51,652 nucleotides of DNA from Bradyrhizobium iriomotense (GCF_030160715.1 NZ_BSOW01000053.1:1-51652); one strand, 5' to 3'; positions 40,666-49,480 are shown, numbered from the stretch's first letter. Numbers and translations: made by a program. The notes: generated by a model not told the origin, from the letters alone.

Positions 40666-41904
40666 ATGGCAAACGACAACATCTTCTCAGGCTTGAAGGT
40701 CGTTGACTTCTCGAGCTTCGTCGCCGCACCGGGCGCGGCCGTGATCCTCTCCGACTTCGGCGCCGACGTCATCAAGGTCGAGCCGCCGCACGGCGACCCC
40801 TGGCGCAATGGGCACAAGGTGCCATTCCAGCCGAACGCCCACGATCCGTATCAGTGGCATCTGGCCAACCGCAACAAGCGCAGCCTCGCGCTGGATCTCA
40901 AGTCACAGGGCGCGCAGCAGATCATCTTCGAGCTCGCCAACTGGGCCGACGTCTTCATCGTCAACACGCCGCACCATGCACGGAAGAAGCTGAAGCTCGA
41001 ATATGATGACGTCGCGGGATGGAATCCGCGCCTGATCTATGCCGACCTCACAGGCTTCGGCGAGCACGGGCCGGACGCCGAACTGCCCGGTTTCGACATC
41101 ACCTCCTACTGGGCGCGCAGCGGCCTGTTGTCGATGACGCGCGATGCCGGCGCGCCGCCGACCTGGCCGGTGGGTGGCAGCGGCGACAATGCCACGGCCG
41201 TCGGTCTCTACGCGGCGATCGTCACCGCCCTGTACCGGCGCGAGCGTACCGGCAAAGGCTCCTACGTCACGACGTCGCTGCTGGCCCAGGGCGTGTGGTC
41301 CGCGAGCGTCTCCATTCAGGCAGCTCTCGCCGGCGCCAAGTTTCCGCCGATGCACGACCGCACGCATCCGGCCAACGCCGCGGCGAACGTCTATCGGTCC
41401 TCCGACGGCACGTGGTTCGTCCTCATCGTCACGCCGGACAAGGTTGTCCCCGTCGTGAATGCGATGGGCCGTCACGACTTGCTGACCGACTCGCGCTTTT
41501 CCGATCCGGCGCAGCTGGTCGCGAACATGCCGCAACTGACGGCAATCTTCGACGAGGTTTTCGGCGACAAGCCGATGGCGCACTGGCATGAAGTGTTTTC
41601 CGGCGTGAACGTCACTTTTGGCGAAGTGCGCGGGCCGCAGGAAGTCGTCAACGATCCGCAGCTCGCGGCCAACGATATCGTCGTTCCGCTCAACGGCGCC
41701 GGCGGCAAGCTGACCTCGACGATCTCGAGCCCGATCACGGTGCATGGCGTCACCAAGGCTCCGGCCCAGCGCGCGCCCGACCTCGGCGAGCACACGGAGC
41801 AGATCCTCCGCGAACTCGGCTTCGACGCCAACAGTATCATCAACCTGCGCGAAAACGGCGCCATCGCCAAAGCGGCGCCGCGCAAGCAGGGAAGCGCGGT
41901 CTGA
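40666..41904 (+). CDS. Class III CoA transferase (CaiB/BaiF family)
   Basis: The 412-residue protein opens with FSGLKVVDFSSFVAAPGAAV and has VIKVEPPHGDPWR, NRNKRSLALDLK and the catalytic Asp144 in PGFDITSYWARSG. It activates a carboxylic acid by moving CoA from a donor thioester. It presumably feeds the beta-oxidation-like steps encoded alongside. CAGGAGCC precedes the ATG. Confidence 0.9.
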   Translation: MANDNIFSGLKVVDFSSFVAAPGAAVILSDFGADVIKVEPPHGDPWRNGHKVPFQPNAHDPYQWHLANRNKRSLALDLKSQGAQQIIFELANWADVFIVNTPHHARKKLKLEYDDVAGWNPRLIYADLTGFGEHGPDAELPGFDITSYWARSGLLSMTRDAGAPPTWPVGGSGDNATAVGLYAAIVTALYRRERTGKGSYVTTSLLAQGVWSASVSIQAALAGAKFPPMHDRTHPANAAANVYRSSDGTWFVLIVTPDKVVPVVNAMGRHDLLTDSRFSDPAQLVANMPQLTAIFDEVFGDKPMAHWHEVFSGVNVTFGEVRGPQEVVNDPQLAANDIVVPLNGAGGKLTSTISSPITVHGVTKAPAQRAPDLGEHTEQILRELGFDANSIINLRENGAIAKAAPRKQGSAV

Positions 41905-41936
41905 CCGCCGAGAGATCGTCGAAAAGGAGGCACGCA

Positions 41937-42369
41937 ATGAGCGACATCATCACCGAGCGTTCCGGCGGCATCTTGCGGGTCGAACTCAATCGCCCCGCGC
42001 AGAAGAACGCGATGACGGCCGGCATGTACACGGACCTCGCCGGCATCTTCAGGGAAGCCGATAAGGATGAGGACATCCGCGTCGTGCTCTGGCACGGCGC
42101 CGGCGACGCCTTCTGCGCCGGCAACGACATCGGGGACTTCCTGAAGAAACCGCCCGGGCCAAGCGAATCCCCGCAGTCCGCCCTGATCAATGCGTTCGTC
42201 GCGTTCGAAATGCCGATCGTCGCGGCCGTGCAGGGCGCCGCGGAAATCCGAAAGCCGGGAGTTCAGCGAACGTATTGACTCCCCGGCAGCGACGGAAGCC
42301 TTCACGGCGTTCCGGGAGAAGCGCGCGCCCAATTTGACCAATTTACTGAAGCCGCAGGCGGCCGAATAG
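41937..42369 (+). pseudogene. Second enoyl-CoA hydratase, internally deleted
   Basis: The first 100 residues are a normal crotonase N-terminus (LNRPAQKNAMTAGMYTDLAG, AFCAGNDI, MPIVAAVQGAA). Right after QGAA the frame jumps to a C-terminal piece in another frame (SREFSERIDSPAATEAFTAF then REKRAPNLTNLL) ending at the TAG at 42367. Roughly 100 residues, including the catalytic Glu region, are missing. As sequenced, the translation ends early at 42278. This is an inactivated gene inside an otherwise intact operon. Confidence 0.85.
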
Positions 42370-42403
42370 TCGGCGCCGGCGAAGCGACACAGAAGGACAG
42401 ACC

Positions 42404-43327
42404 ATGACCGTACTCCATGCCACGCGGACCAAGGCCGTATCGCCCGCGACCCGCTCCGGCCGGTTGTTTCTTCTCGACCTCAGCGGCGGGCGCGTCCTGT
42501 CGATGGATCCGGACGGCTCGCATCCCCACGTCATCGCGACCGACTGTCCGCATCCCGACGGGATCGTCATCGACGTGGCGGCTGGTCACGTCTACTGGAC
42601 CAATATGGGCGTTCCCAGCCGGAACGACGGCTCCATCGAACGCGCCGACCTCGATGGCAGCAATCGCAGGTTCATCGTCGCGCCCGGCGGCACGTTCACG
42701 CCGAAGCAGCTCCATCTCGATCGGGCGCACGGCAAGCTCTACTGGTCCGATCGCGAGGGGATGCGAGTCATGCGCGCTAATCTCGACGGCTCGCAGATCG
42801 AGACGCTCGTCCAGACCGGCCAAGGCGAGAATGACCGGCGCGATCAGAACAGATGGTGCGTCGGGATCACCGTCGATCCCGAACGCGGACAGATCTATTG
42901 GACGCAGAAGGGCGGGGACAACGCCGAAGTCGGACGCATCGTGCGCGCCGGGATCGAGATCCCCAAGGGCGAGACGGCGGCTGACCGCAGCGACATCGAG
43001 GTGTTCTTCAACGGGCTTCCCGAGCCGATCGATCTCGAAATCGATCTGGAGGATCGCATCCTTTACTGGACCGACCGCGGCAATCCCCCACGCGGCAACA
43101 CGGTGAACCGCGCCCCCATCGACGCGAAACCCGCACAAAATGTGCCGCAGATCGTGGTTTCGGACCTGATGGAAGGTATCGGCATCGCGCTGGATGTTTC
43201 GGGCAACCGCATGTTCGTGACCGATTTCGCTGGTTCGCTCTATGCGGCGAAGCTCGACGGGACCGAGAAGCGGATGCTTTTGGCCGCCCAGGGAAATCTC
43301 ACCGGCGTCGCATACGTCGAAGTCTGA
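42404..43327 (+). CDS. Cytoplasmic YWTD-repeat beta-propeller
   Basis: The 307-residue protein carries repeated YW(T/S)(D/N/Q) motifs (HVYWTNMG, KLYWSDREG, QIYWTQKGG, ILYWTDRG) with intervening D-G-S-N/Q turns, giving a six-bladed LDL-receptor-type propeller. It has no signal peptide, unlike many YWTD proteins. It sits between the deleted hydratase and the 3-hydroxyacyl-CoA dehydrogenase-like gene. It may be a lactonase-like or scaffold protein; no catalytic residues are evident. Confidence 0.82.
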   Translation: MTVLHATRTKAVSPATRSGRLFLLDLSGGRVLSMDPDGSHPHVIATDCPHPDGIVIDVAAGHVYWTNMGVPSRNDGSIERADLDGSNRRFIVAPGGTFTPKQLHLDRAHGKLYWSDREGMRVMRANLDGSQIETLVQTGQGENDRRDQNRWCVGITVDPERGQIYWTQKGGDNAEVGRIVRAGIEIPKGETAADRSDIEVFFNGLPEPIDLEIDLEDRILYWTDRGNPPRGNTVNRAPIDAKPAQNVPQIVVSDLMEGIGIALDVSGNRMFVTDFAGSLYAAKLDGTEKRMLLAAQGNLTGVAYVEV

Positions 43328-43348
43328 CAAATGCATCGGAGCATCCCC

Positions 43349-44317
43349 ATGACCAATACCAAATCCATTCGCCGCGTCGCAATCATCGGCACCGGCGTGA
43401 TCGGCGCCAGCTGGGCCGCGCAGTACCTCGCCAAGGGACTCGAAGTCGTCGCGACGGACATTGCGCCCGACGCAGAAACAGCGCTGCGGAAGTTCGTGAA
43501 GTCGGCCTGGCCGGCGCTCGAACGGCTGGGTCTGTCGCCTGGCGCATCGCTGGCGAACCTGAAGTTCTCCGCCGATCTTGCCGAAGCGGTTGTCGGTGTC
43601 GACCTCGTCCAGGAGAACGGACCCGAACGGCTGGAGTTCAAACAGAAGCTGTACAAGCAGCTCGACGAGTTGCTGCCACCAGACGTGATCATCGCGTCGA
43701 GCTCATCCGGGATCAAGATGAGCGACATTCAGTCGGGCGTTGCATTACATCCGGAGCGTTGGGTTATCGGTCACCCCTTCAATCCGCCGCACCTGATCCC
43801 TCTGGTTGAGGTCGTCGGCGGAACCAAGACCTCCGAACAGACGATCCAGCGCGCGATCGCGTTCTACAAGTCGATCGGCAAGAAGGCCGTGCGGCTCAAC
43901 AAGGAGATGCCGGGCCATGTCGCCAACCGCCTGCAGGGCGCGCTGGCGCGTGAGGTCTACTACCTCGTTGCCGAGGATGTGCTGAGCGCGGCCGCCGTCG
44001 ACGACGCCTTGTCCTGGGGGCCGGGCCTGCGCTGGGGCATCATGGGCAACATGATGCTCAATCATCTCGGCGGCGGACCGGGCGGCATCGAGCATTTCCT
44101 GCACCAGTTTGCTGGTCCGCTAAGCGCGTCGTGGAAGACACTCGGCTCGCCCGAGCTCACTCCCGAGATCCAGAAGAAGCTGGTCGACGGCGTTCATGCC
44201 GAGGTCGGGTCGCGCACCATCGAAGAGCTGGAGGCGGAGCGGGACGAGATCCTGCTTGGTCTCCTCGAACTCCGCAGCAGGCGTTCGGACACTCCGCGCG
44301 GGACCTCGACAGTTTAG
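43349..44317 (+). CDS. 3-hydroxyacyl-CoA/carnitine dehydrogenase-like enzyme
   Basis: The 322-residue NAD-dependent enzyme has AIIGTGVIGASWAAQY (Rossmann), SSSSGIKMSD, the catalytic His in IGHPFNPPHLIPLVEVVGG, and LSWGPGLRWGIMGNMMLNHL. These are typical of the L-carnitine dehydrogenase/lambda-crystallin branch. The ATG at 43349 has CGGAG upstream and is preferred to 43331. With CaiA-, CaiB- and CaiD-like neighbours, a carnitine- or betaine-type substrate is possible but not proven. Confidence 0.87.
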   Translation: MTNTKSIRRVAIIGTGVIGASWAAQYLAKGLEVVATDIAPDAETALRKFVKSAWPALERLGLSPGASLANLKFSADLAEAVVGVDLVQENGPERLEFKQKLYKQLDELLPPDVIIASSSSGIKMSDIQSGVALHPERWVIGHPFNPPHLIPLVEVVGGTKTSEQTIQRAIAFYKSIGKKAVRLNKEMPGHVANRLQGALAREVYYLVAEDVLSAAAVDDALSWGPGLRWGIMGNMMLNHLGGGPGGIEHFLHQFAGPLSASWKTLGSPELTPEIQKKLVDGVHAEVGSRTIEELEAERDEILLGLLELRSRRSDTPRGTSTV

Positions 44318-44404
44318 CCCTCAGGGAAGCTGTCACATCCGTGCGACTGCAAAATCGATGGCAACTGGCGACTCGATAAATCTTGAGATGCAGCGCTGAA
44401 CCAT

Positions 44405-44872
44405 ATGGACGCTTCGATCATCTCTGCGTTTGCCGCCCTTACCGGCGCTACCATTGGCGGCCTGACGAGCGGGGTCGCCAATTGGCTGAACCACCGAAGC
44501 CAGGTTCGCGCGCAATGGCTGCTTCATGAGAAAAGCCGACGGCAGATCCTCTACAGGGATTTCATCGAGGAGGCCTCAAGGTGTTACATCGATGCGCTTC
44601 AACATCATGAGGTAAGCGAGGGCACCCCAGGCCTGGTTGCCCTCTATGCGAAGCTCAATCGAATGCGAGTGCTGTCCTCGAAGCGGGTCGTGCGAAGTGC
44701 CGAGCACATCGCCAAGACGATCATGGACACCTATCTGGAGCCGGACAAAAGCTTCGGCGAGTTGCGTGAAATGGCAAGGTGCGGATCCATCTGCGGCCCG
44801 TGCTTCGGCAGCCGACCCCCTACTTCGGGCACCGACATCCAAGTGGCGAGCAATCTGGCGACAATCGCATGA
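44405..44872 (+). CDS. Hypothetical rhizobial protein, 155 residues
   Basis: An N-terminal hydrophobic stretch (SAFAALTGATIGGLTSGVAN) is followed by a helical region (RAQWLLHEKSRRQILYRDFI). This pattern is common in rhizobial hypothetical proteins as I recall. After REMARCGSI the C-terminus becomes Pro/Gly/Ser-rich and unlike relatives, so the end may be truncated or shifted close to repeat copy 4. Confidence 0.65.
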   Translation: MDASIISAFAALTGATIGGLTSGVANWLNHRSQVRAQWLLHEKSRRQILYRDFIEEASRCYIDALQHHEVSEGTPGLVALYAKLNRMRVLSSKRVVRSAEHIAKTIMDTYLEPDKSFGELREMARCGSICGPCFGSRPPTSGTDIQVASNLATIA

Positions 44873-44894
44873 AGGCCATATCGGTAAAGACCCA

Positions 44895-44955
44895 CGAATG
44901 GGTTAGAAGGTGTCGTGTGCACGACGTGTGCACCGAGAGATCAAGAAAAACCTTG
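44895..44955 (+). repeat. Dispersed module-boundary repeat, copy 4 of 4
   Basis: It contains GGTTAGAAGGTGTC, the 20-base core and CGAGAGATCAAGAAAAA. The left part (ATGATGGATTGG block) is missing. The sequence following it shares further homology with the region after copy 2. Confidence 0.82.
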
Positions 44956-45020
44956 CGAAAGCGAAGCAGGCCTTCCCAAGTTGGTGGGGCCGCGTCTGGT
45001 CGGCGGACGCGCGCGGCGCA

Positions 45021-45173
45021 AATTTCCGAGCGCAGGGGAGACGGGCCAGCGCTGAGGGTGGTCAGTTGTCCGAAGTGCGAAGGTGTCACTCCCTCATGCA
45101 CATTCGCGCAGCTCGGCTGCAAACTAAGAACGAAGAGCTTTTGCAGCGTGGGGTTGGTACCGCTCCCCTGAAT
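45021..45173 (+). repeat. Extended homology shared with the region after repeat copy 2
   Basis: Shared words in order: AATTTCCGAG, GTGTCACTCC, CATTCGCGC, GAACGAAGAGCTTTTG and GGGTTGGTACCGCTCCCC. Compare 9870-10010. Confidence 0.65.
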
Positions 45174-45332
45174 CGAGCCCCGACGGACGGCCGCGCGAAC
45201 GGTAAAAAGGAGTCGATCTTTCAACTGATAAGCTTTGGTCGCAAACCTTATCAGTGCGGCTTCAGTTGGAGCTATGCTTTGGCCGCGCCATGCGGTCCGC
45301 GCCGAACGGGATCCCTGAGCGGCTCTCGAAAA

Positions 45333-45557
45333 ATCGTGACGAGATTGCTGGCCAAGTCCGCCGAGGAACGCTACCAAACGGCCGTGGGAGTCGAGGCCGA
45401 TCTTCGTCGCTGTCTAGCCGAATGGGAGGTTCACAGCCACATCGCGCTTTTCGGCTCGGCAAGCAAAGACATGTCGAGCCGGTTTTTGGCCCCGGAGCGG
45501 CTGTACGGGCGGGAACGCGAGATCGGCGCTCTCTTGGGGGGCGCGCGGCCCGATTGA
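45333..45557 (+). pseudogene. Fragment of a Ser/Thr-kinase/ATPase/sensor protein
   Basis: The frame reads IVTRLLAKSAEERYQTAVGV, ADLRRCLAEW and LAPERLYGREREIGALLGGA. This matches the linker between the kinase and AAA ATPase domains of large trifunctional kinase/ATPase/histidine-kinase proteins. Both the upstream kinase and the downstream ATPase Walker A are missing, and a TGA follows directly. It is a short gene remnant next to repeat copy 4. Confidence 0.75.
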
Positions 45558-45652
45558 CACCAGCACAGCGAAACTAGTCAGTCGGGGGCGCCAGCCGTTC
45601 GTTCCACCGAGCCGCAAGGTTTTTGATCTGCTCGAAATTCAGGATCGCCGGT

Positions 45653-47494
45653 TCACCCTCGCGGACGATCGTCGCCCGCGAAGCTGCGTCGTTCCTGGCT
45701 TATTGATCTATCATTTATCGCACCCGCTGCGCCGATTGGCCTTTTGTTTCCAGGGGCGACCAGCGGAAGTGTCATAGAGATCGAAGTCCCCTTTCCCAAG
45801 GCGGAGACCAGCGCGATACGGCCGCCCAGTTGCTCGGTCACGAGGTTATGGACGATGTGAAGGCCAAGCCCGGTACTGCCCTTCGCCCGTCGCGTGGTGA
45901 AGAAAGGATCGAACACGTGTCGCTGGGCGTCATCGGAAATGCCTATTCCGTCATCAGAAAAAGTAATCTCCACGAAGTCGCTGCCGATGCGAGTTGCCTC
46001 AAGCAACATGTTGCCGCCAGATCGGTTAGCAAAGCCGTGGGTAACGGCATTGAAGATCAGGTTCGTCAACACCTGCCCGTAAGCGCCCGGATAGCTGTCC
46101 ATGGTGATGTCGGAGGGGATATCGAGCGCCAGGGGAATGCGAGGTTTAGGCAGACCGGGAACGACGCTGGCCACGATTTGCTCTGTTGCAATCCTGAGGT
46201 CAAAGCTGCGGCGATCTGCAAGATTGCGATCGACGGCAACTTGCTTGAACGCCTGAATCAGGCCGCCAGCGCGCTCCAGGTTGGCAACCAGCTGGTTGGC
46301 GGCGTCGCGGTTGCTGTCGACAAATTCCGCGAGGGACGAACGGCGCACAGGACCGGAGATTATTTGATTGGCAAACCTTGAGCAGCGTTGTGCGAGTGTC
46401 GAGGCGACCGTCAAGCTCGTACCAACAGGGCTGTTGAGCTCGTGTGCGACGCCTGCAACAAGGCGCCCGAGTGCGGCGAGTTTCTCGGTCTCAATGAGAT
46501 AGCGCTGGGTTTCGCTGGCGTGCAGCGCCGCTTCTGTAATCCTCCTTTTGTCGCGGATTTCGGCAAACAATGCCGCCAGTAGCGATGCGCCAATGGTCAC
46601 AAGCAAAATGCTGACCTGCGCTGCAGCGACGCGCTCGTCCATCGCTAGGGTGGGATTGCCGAAATAGCCAATGCCAAAGGTCGTCGTCCAAACGATTGAA
46701 AGACTGACGATGAAAGCCGCAGCTGCGGCAAAAACCGGTCGGCATCGCGCTGCGAGCCATAGCAGCGGCGCGAAAAGGACAGCAACTGGTCCGACGTTTG
46801 CCAGAAGATCCGAGCGCAGGAAAATGGCCAGCGCGCTCACCAGCGCCAGTATCGCGACGGTCAAGGCGCCCTCGAGAAGCTCGGCCACGGGCGGCCGGTC
46901 CCGCGCGGCTGTGGCGAACTCAATCAGCAATGGCGCAACGACGATGATCCCCAGTGCGTCAGATGCGAACCAATGCTGCCAGGTAACCCATATCGGTGTC
47001 GTCGCGCCGTGAAAGAACTTGAATACAACAGCGCCACCGATGCCGGACACGGCAGTCCCGACAGTTGCTGCCCCGACCAATGCCATCACGTTGTGCGGCT
47101 TGGCCAACGTGAAGCCGGAACCATGGTAACGGTCGATCAGCCATGCCGTGAGCACGGCCTCGAAAGCATTGCAACAGCCGAAGAGAATGGCACCCCAAAG
47201 GTTTCGATCGCCAAGCAGGTTCGCCAAAATGGTCGCAGCCATTGTGCCGAAGATGACCGGCCATCGCGCGCGGGACCCTAGGACAATTAGAGCGCCTGCC
47301 GACACGCCCGCCGCTGGCCAGAACACGGCCACGCCCTCCGGCTTGGTCAGCAATTCGAGGCTAAGCCGCGCAGCGGTGAAATACGCAATAGCGATAGCAA
47401 ATGAGAGCCTTATGGCGCCCACCCACCTCGTCGAATCGAACGCAGCAGGCATCTCTCGTTGAATCTTAGTGACTTTTGCCGCGAGGTCGGACAT
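45653..47494 (-). CDS. MASE1-domain sensor histidine kinase
   Basis: The 613-residue inner-membrane kinase has an N-terminal MASE1 sensory domain of about eight helices (AARLSLELLTKPEGVAVFWP at the start; residues 20-310). The cytoplasmic kinase has an H-box (GRLVAGVAHELNSPVG), N-box (QVLTNLIFNAVTHGF), G1 FSDDGIGI, F-box FDPFFTTRRA and G2 GSTGLGLHIVHNL. There is no receiver domain and no partner regulator nearby. The frame extends upstream through group II intron sequence, so I took the ATG at 47494 as start. Confidence 0.88.
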   Translation of the reverse strand: MSDLAAKVTKIQREMPAAFDSTRWVGAIRLSFAIAIAYFTAARLSLELLTKPEGVAVFWPAAGVSAGALIVLGSRARWPVIFGTMAATILANLLGDRNLWGAILFGCCNAFEAVLTAWLIDRYHGSGFTLAKPHNVMALVGAATVGTAVSGIGGAVVFKFFHGATTPIWVTWQHWFASDALGIIVVAPLLIEFATAARDRPPVAELLEGALTVAILALVSALAIFLRSDLLANVGPVAVLFAPLLWLAARCRPVFAAAAAFIVSLSIVWTTTFGIGYFGNPTLAMDERVAAAQVSILLVTIGASLLAALFAEIRDKRRITEAALHASETQRYLIETEKLAALGRLVAGVAHELNSPVGTSLTVASTLAQRCSRFANQIISGPVRRSSLAEFVDSNRDAANQLVANLERAGGLIQAFKQVAVDRNLADRRSFDLRIATEQIVASVVPGLPKPRIPLALDIPSDITMDSYPGAYGQVLTNLIFNAVTHGFANRSGGNMLLEATRIGSDFVEITFSDDGIGISDDAQRHVFDPFFTTRRAKGSTGLGLHIVHNLVTEQLGGRIALVSALGKGTSISMTLPLVAPGNKRPIGAAGAINDRSISQERRSFAGDDRPRG

Positions 47495-47536
47495 GGGCGG
47501 GTCAACCGAAGGCTCCAGATATACTGACGCCTCAAG

Positions 47537-48171
47537 TGGCGTGAATATGACAAGCTCGAGGCAGCGTCCGCTGCTGGCGCGCGCGCCAAGGCGGCGCTTT
47601 TCAGTGGGTGCAAGTCCCACCTGGCAAACGCTCCAGTCGAAAGCAACCGGAGCAAATGGAGGTGATGAAGTGGCTGAGGCCTTCGGATAGCGTGTCACGA
47701 TATACGGTGACCGCGCGAGTGTGCAGGCCGTAACGCGAGTGAATTGAGCAAACCTCGAAAAGGACGATGCACAGGCCGACCTGACGGCCATATCAGGGAA
47801 GGCTGACACGACTGGGGCGAAGTGAGCGAAGCAATACCTCCAGTCGCTGTGCCGGGGTAGTGGCGACGGCATGTACACAAGGAAAGCGTACGCAACACGG
47901 GAGGCCCCACGACGTGGTCAGAGATGATCAACCGGACGCCCGCGAGGGACAGGCCGGGCACCGTAGGGATGCGCAGGGGTTCGTAGTACTGGTGAAATCG
48001 GGTAACGCCGGTGGAGGGAAGAGACCTCAGTTCAAGACGAACGAAAAGAGGTGGTGAGGGATTTGGGGATTGGGCAACCTATCAACTCCGGAGAGGTGTT
48101 CAGATACTGGGAACGGCGTTGCACGCGAAAGCGCAGGCAGAAGCCGACTACCGCTTCTACGCCCTGTACGA
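47537..48171 (+). mobile_element. 5' fragment of a bacterial group II intron
   Basis: The sequence shows the domain I pattern familiar from rhizobial group II introns: GGGTGCAAGTCCCACCTGGC, a CCGGAGCAAATGGAGGTGAT block, GAGTGAATTGAGCAAACCTC, and a stretch leading into the reverse-transcriptase frame. It stops within the first 45 codons of the RT, so catalytic domains V and VI are absent. The left boundary near 47537 is approximate. It lies in the upstream region of the histidine kinase gene. Confidence 0.72.
48051..48171 (+). pseudogene. Group II intron reverse-transcriptase N-terminus, frameshifted
   Basis: From the GTG at 48051 the frame reads VRDLGIGQPINSGE. The matching continuation VQILGTALHAKAQAEADYRF then YALYDN is one frame over, after an extra base near 48100. 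This is the usual N-terminus of LtrA-type maturases. Everything after ALYDN is replaced by unrelated sequence. Confidence 0.7.
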
Positions 48172-48219
48172 CAACGGACTCATGCACCGCAGCAAATAGC
48201 ATCGCCATTCGATCACCTG

Positions 48220-48468
48220 GATGGCGGCACCATGAAGCCTGGGGCTGCTTGTCCGTCGGCGCAGCAAGTACGGCGCCGCCATCCGCACGACCGACTTTCG
48301 CTCCGTCAAATACCTCGTCCATGATTTCTCGGATGGTGTGGGCGCAGCGACCGCACCGAGCTTTGGTGCCGAGGCAGCTAAAGACATAGCTGGTGGTTCG
48401 GCGCGTCGCAGTGTTGGCGAAGTTCGCACCTCCGTGTCGCTTAGGACGTTGCAGGAACAAACGATCAT
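48220..48468 (-). pseudogene. bfd: Frameshifted bacterioferritin-associated ferredoxin
   Basis: From the ATG at 48468 the frame begins MIVCSCNVLSDTEVR, the normal Bfd start with its CxC. The rest (TATRRTTSYVFSCLGTKARC then GRCAHTIREIMDEVF) is in another frame, so a one-base deletion near 48424 breaks it. The CxC and CxxC iron-sulfur ligands are otherwise present. The 3' end is approximate, because the shifted frame runs on into intron remnant without a clear stop. Confidence 0.75.
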
Positions 48469-48494
48469 AGGAGGTCCGCTCGCTCAATTCCTAC

Positions 48495-48521
48495 GTCTGC
48501 TTTAACACGCAAAAAGCAGAC
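48495..48521. other. Perfect 9-bp inverted repeat (hairpin)
   Basis: GTCTGCTTT at 48495-48503 pairs with AAAGCAGAC at 48513-48521 around a nine-base loop. There is no flanking T-run, so it is not a textbook terminator. It lies just upstream of the bfd pseudogene. Confidence 0.5.
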
Positions 48522-48546
48522 ATTCATCACGACAACGGTGACGTGC

Positions 48547-48622
48547 GCTAAGGGTCACGAGCGTCACCCTCTCCGATAGATGGCTGTCTTCGACTTCCGC
48601 TATGCCCCGTTTGCGACCGGGT
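48547..48622 (+). repeat. Diverged intergenic repeat, left copy
   Basis: It contains GGGTCACGAGCGTCACC, then GACTTCCGCTATGCCCCG and TTGCGACCG. The matching copy is at 49405-49480. The two flank the ion channel gene in the same orientation. Confidence 0.6.
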
Positions 48623-48823
48623 CCGCGGGCCATAGCGCCAAAACGGCAGCTCGCCCTCCATCCACAAATTGGAGCCCGGGACGCCGGCATTATTCGATTG
48701 TTGTATAGTCTGCTATCGTTTGAACTGGCCATAGGGCGGCCCGGGTGATGGCAGTCCGAAGGCTATTCGTCCCCAATCCTACCCATCGTGACTCGCGGTG
48801 GTGAAGATGCTTGCGGTGGAACG

Positions 48824-49285
48824 ATGACGCAAAATCAGCAATTCGCGATCCTGTTTCCGTTGCTGGTTGGCGTAGGCGCGGTCGCATGTACGATTTTCGT
48901 CCATGCGCTTGCTTTGGCCGCGACGATAAACTTCGTTCGCCATGAGAGGAGACTCGGGCGCGCAGGCGCAGGCGCCGTGATCGATCTTGCTATCGTCGCG
49001 CTGGTGATATCATTCGCGTTCGTGGCGCACCTGATCGAGATTGCCTTGTGGGCAGTGTTGCTCGTCATCTGTGGAGAGTTTCAAGAGTTCGGAAGCGCCT
49101 ACTACCACTCAGCGGTCAACTACACGACACTGGGTTACGGTGATCTTCTTATGACACCGTCGTGGCGATTGTTGGGACCGCTGGAGGCGACGAACGGAGC
49201 GCTCATGTTCGGTGTTTCGGCCGCGATGGTATTTGCTGTCATACAACGGTTGGTTCTGACTAGGTTTGAGGATCTCAGGTCCTGA
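48824..49285 (+). CDS. Two-helix ion channel (potassium-channel-like)
   Basis: The 153-residue protein has N-terminal hydrophobic helices and a pore loop with selectivity filter GYGD (Gly104-Asp107) in NYTTLGYGDLLM, followed by a last helix (GALMFGVSAAMVFAVIQRLV). This matches the Ion_trans_2/Kir-like pore fold. It has no regulatory domain. The ATG at 48824 follows GGTGGAACG. Confidence 0.85.
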   Translation: MTQNQQFAILFPLLVGVGAVACTIFVHALALAATINFVRHERRLGRAGAGAVIDLAIVALVISFAFVAHLIEIALWAVLLVICGEFQEFGSAYYHSAVNYTTLGYGDLLMTPSWRLLGPLEATNGALMFGVSAAMVFAVIQRLVLTRFEDLRS

Positions 49286-49404
49286 GTGTTTGTCGGAGCG
49301 TTCGCCAACGACCGCGACCGCGGCTTTAAAGCCTGTCGTGCCGGACCGCTTCACCGAATGAAGCCGGGAAGGGAACAGCGTGGCGGATTTGAGCTTCCAT
49401 GACC

Positions 49405-49480
49405 GCTATGGGTCACGAGCGTCGCCTTCTGGGACCGACGGCTGCGCGTTGACTTCCGCTATGCCTTGTTAGCGACCGAA
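49405..49480 (+). repeat. Diverged intergenic repeat, right copy
   Basis: It contains GGGTCACGAGCGTCGCC, then GACTTCCGCTATGCCTTG and TTAGCGACCG. See 48547-48622. The rest of 49286-49547 holds no recognisable gene. Confidence 0.6.

Noticed and set aside
101..44955. Could the four repeats be a CRISPR array or attachment sites?
   Set aside because: Copies are many kilobases apart with no spacers, and there is no integrase or tRNA next to them in the window.
44910..45557. 215-residue open frame starting in repeat copy 4
   Set aside because: Composite of repeat sequence, region shared with copy 2, and a kinase fragment; only the last 75 residues resemble a protein.
47494..47878. N-terminal extension of the histidine kinase frame
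   Set aside because: The extension is translated from antisense group II intron sequence; the MASE1 domain begins only after 47494.
48495..48521. Hairpin as a rho-independent terminator
   Set aside because: No T-run on either side and no intact gene ends just before it.
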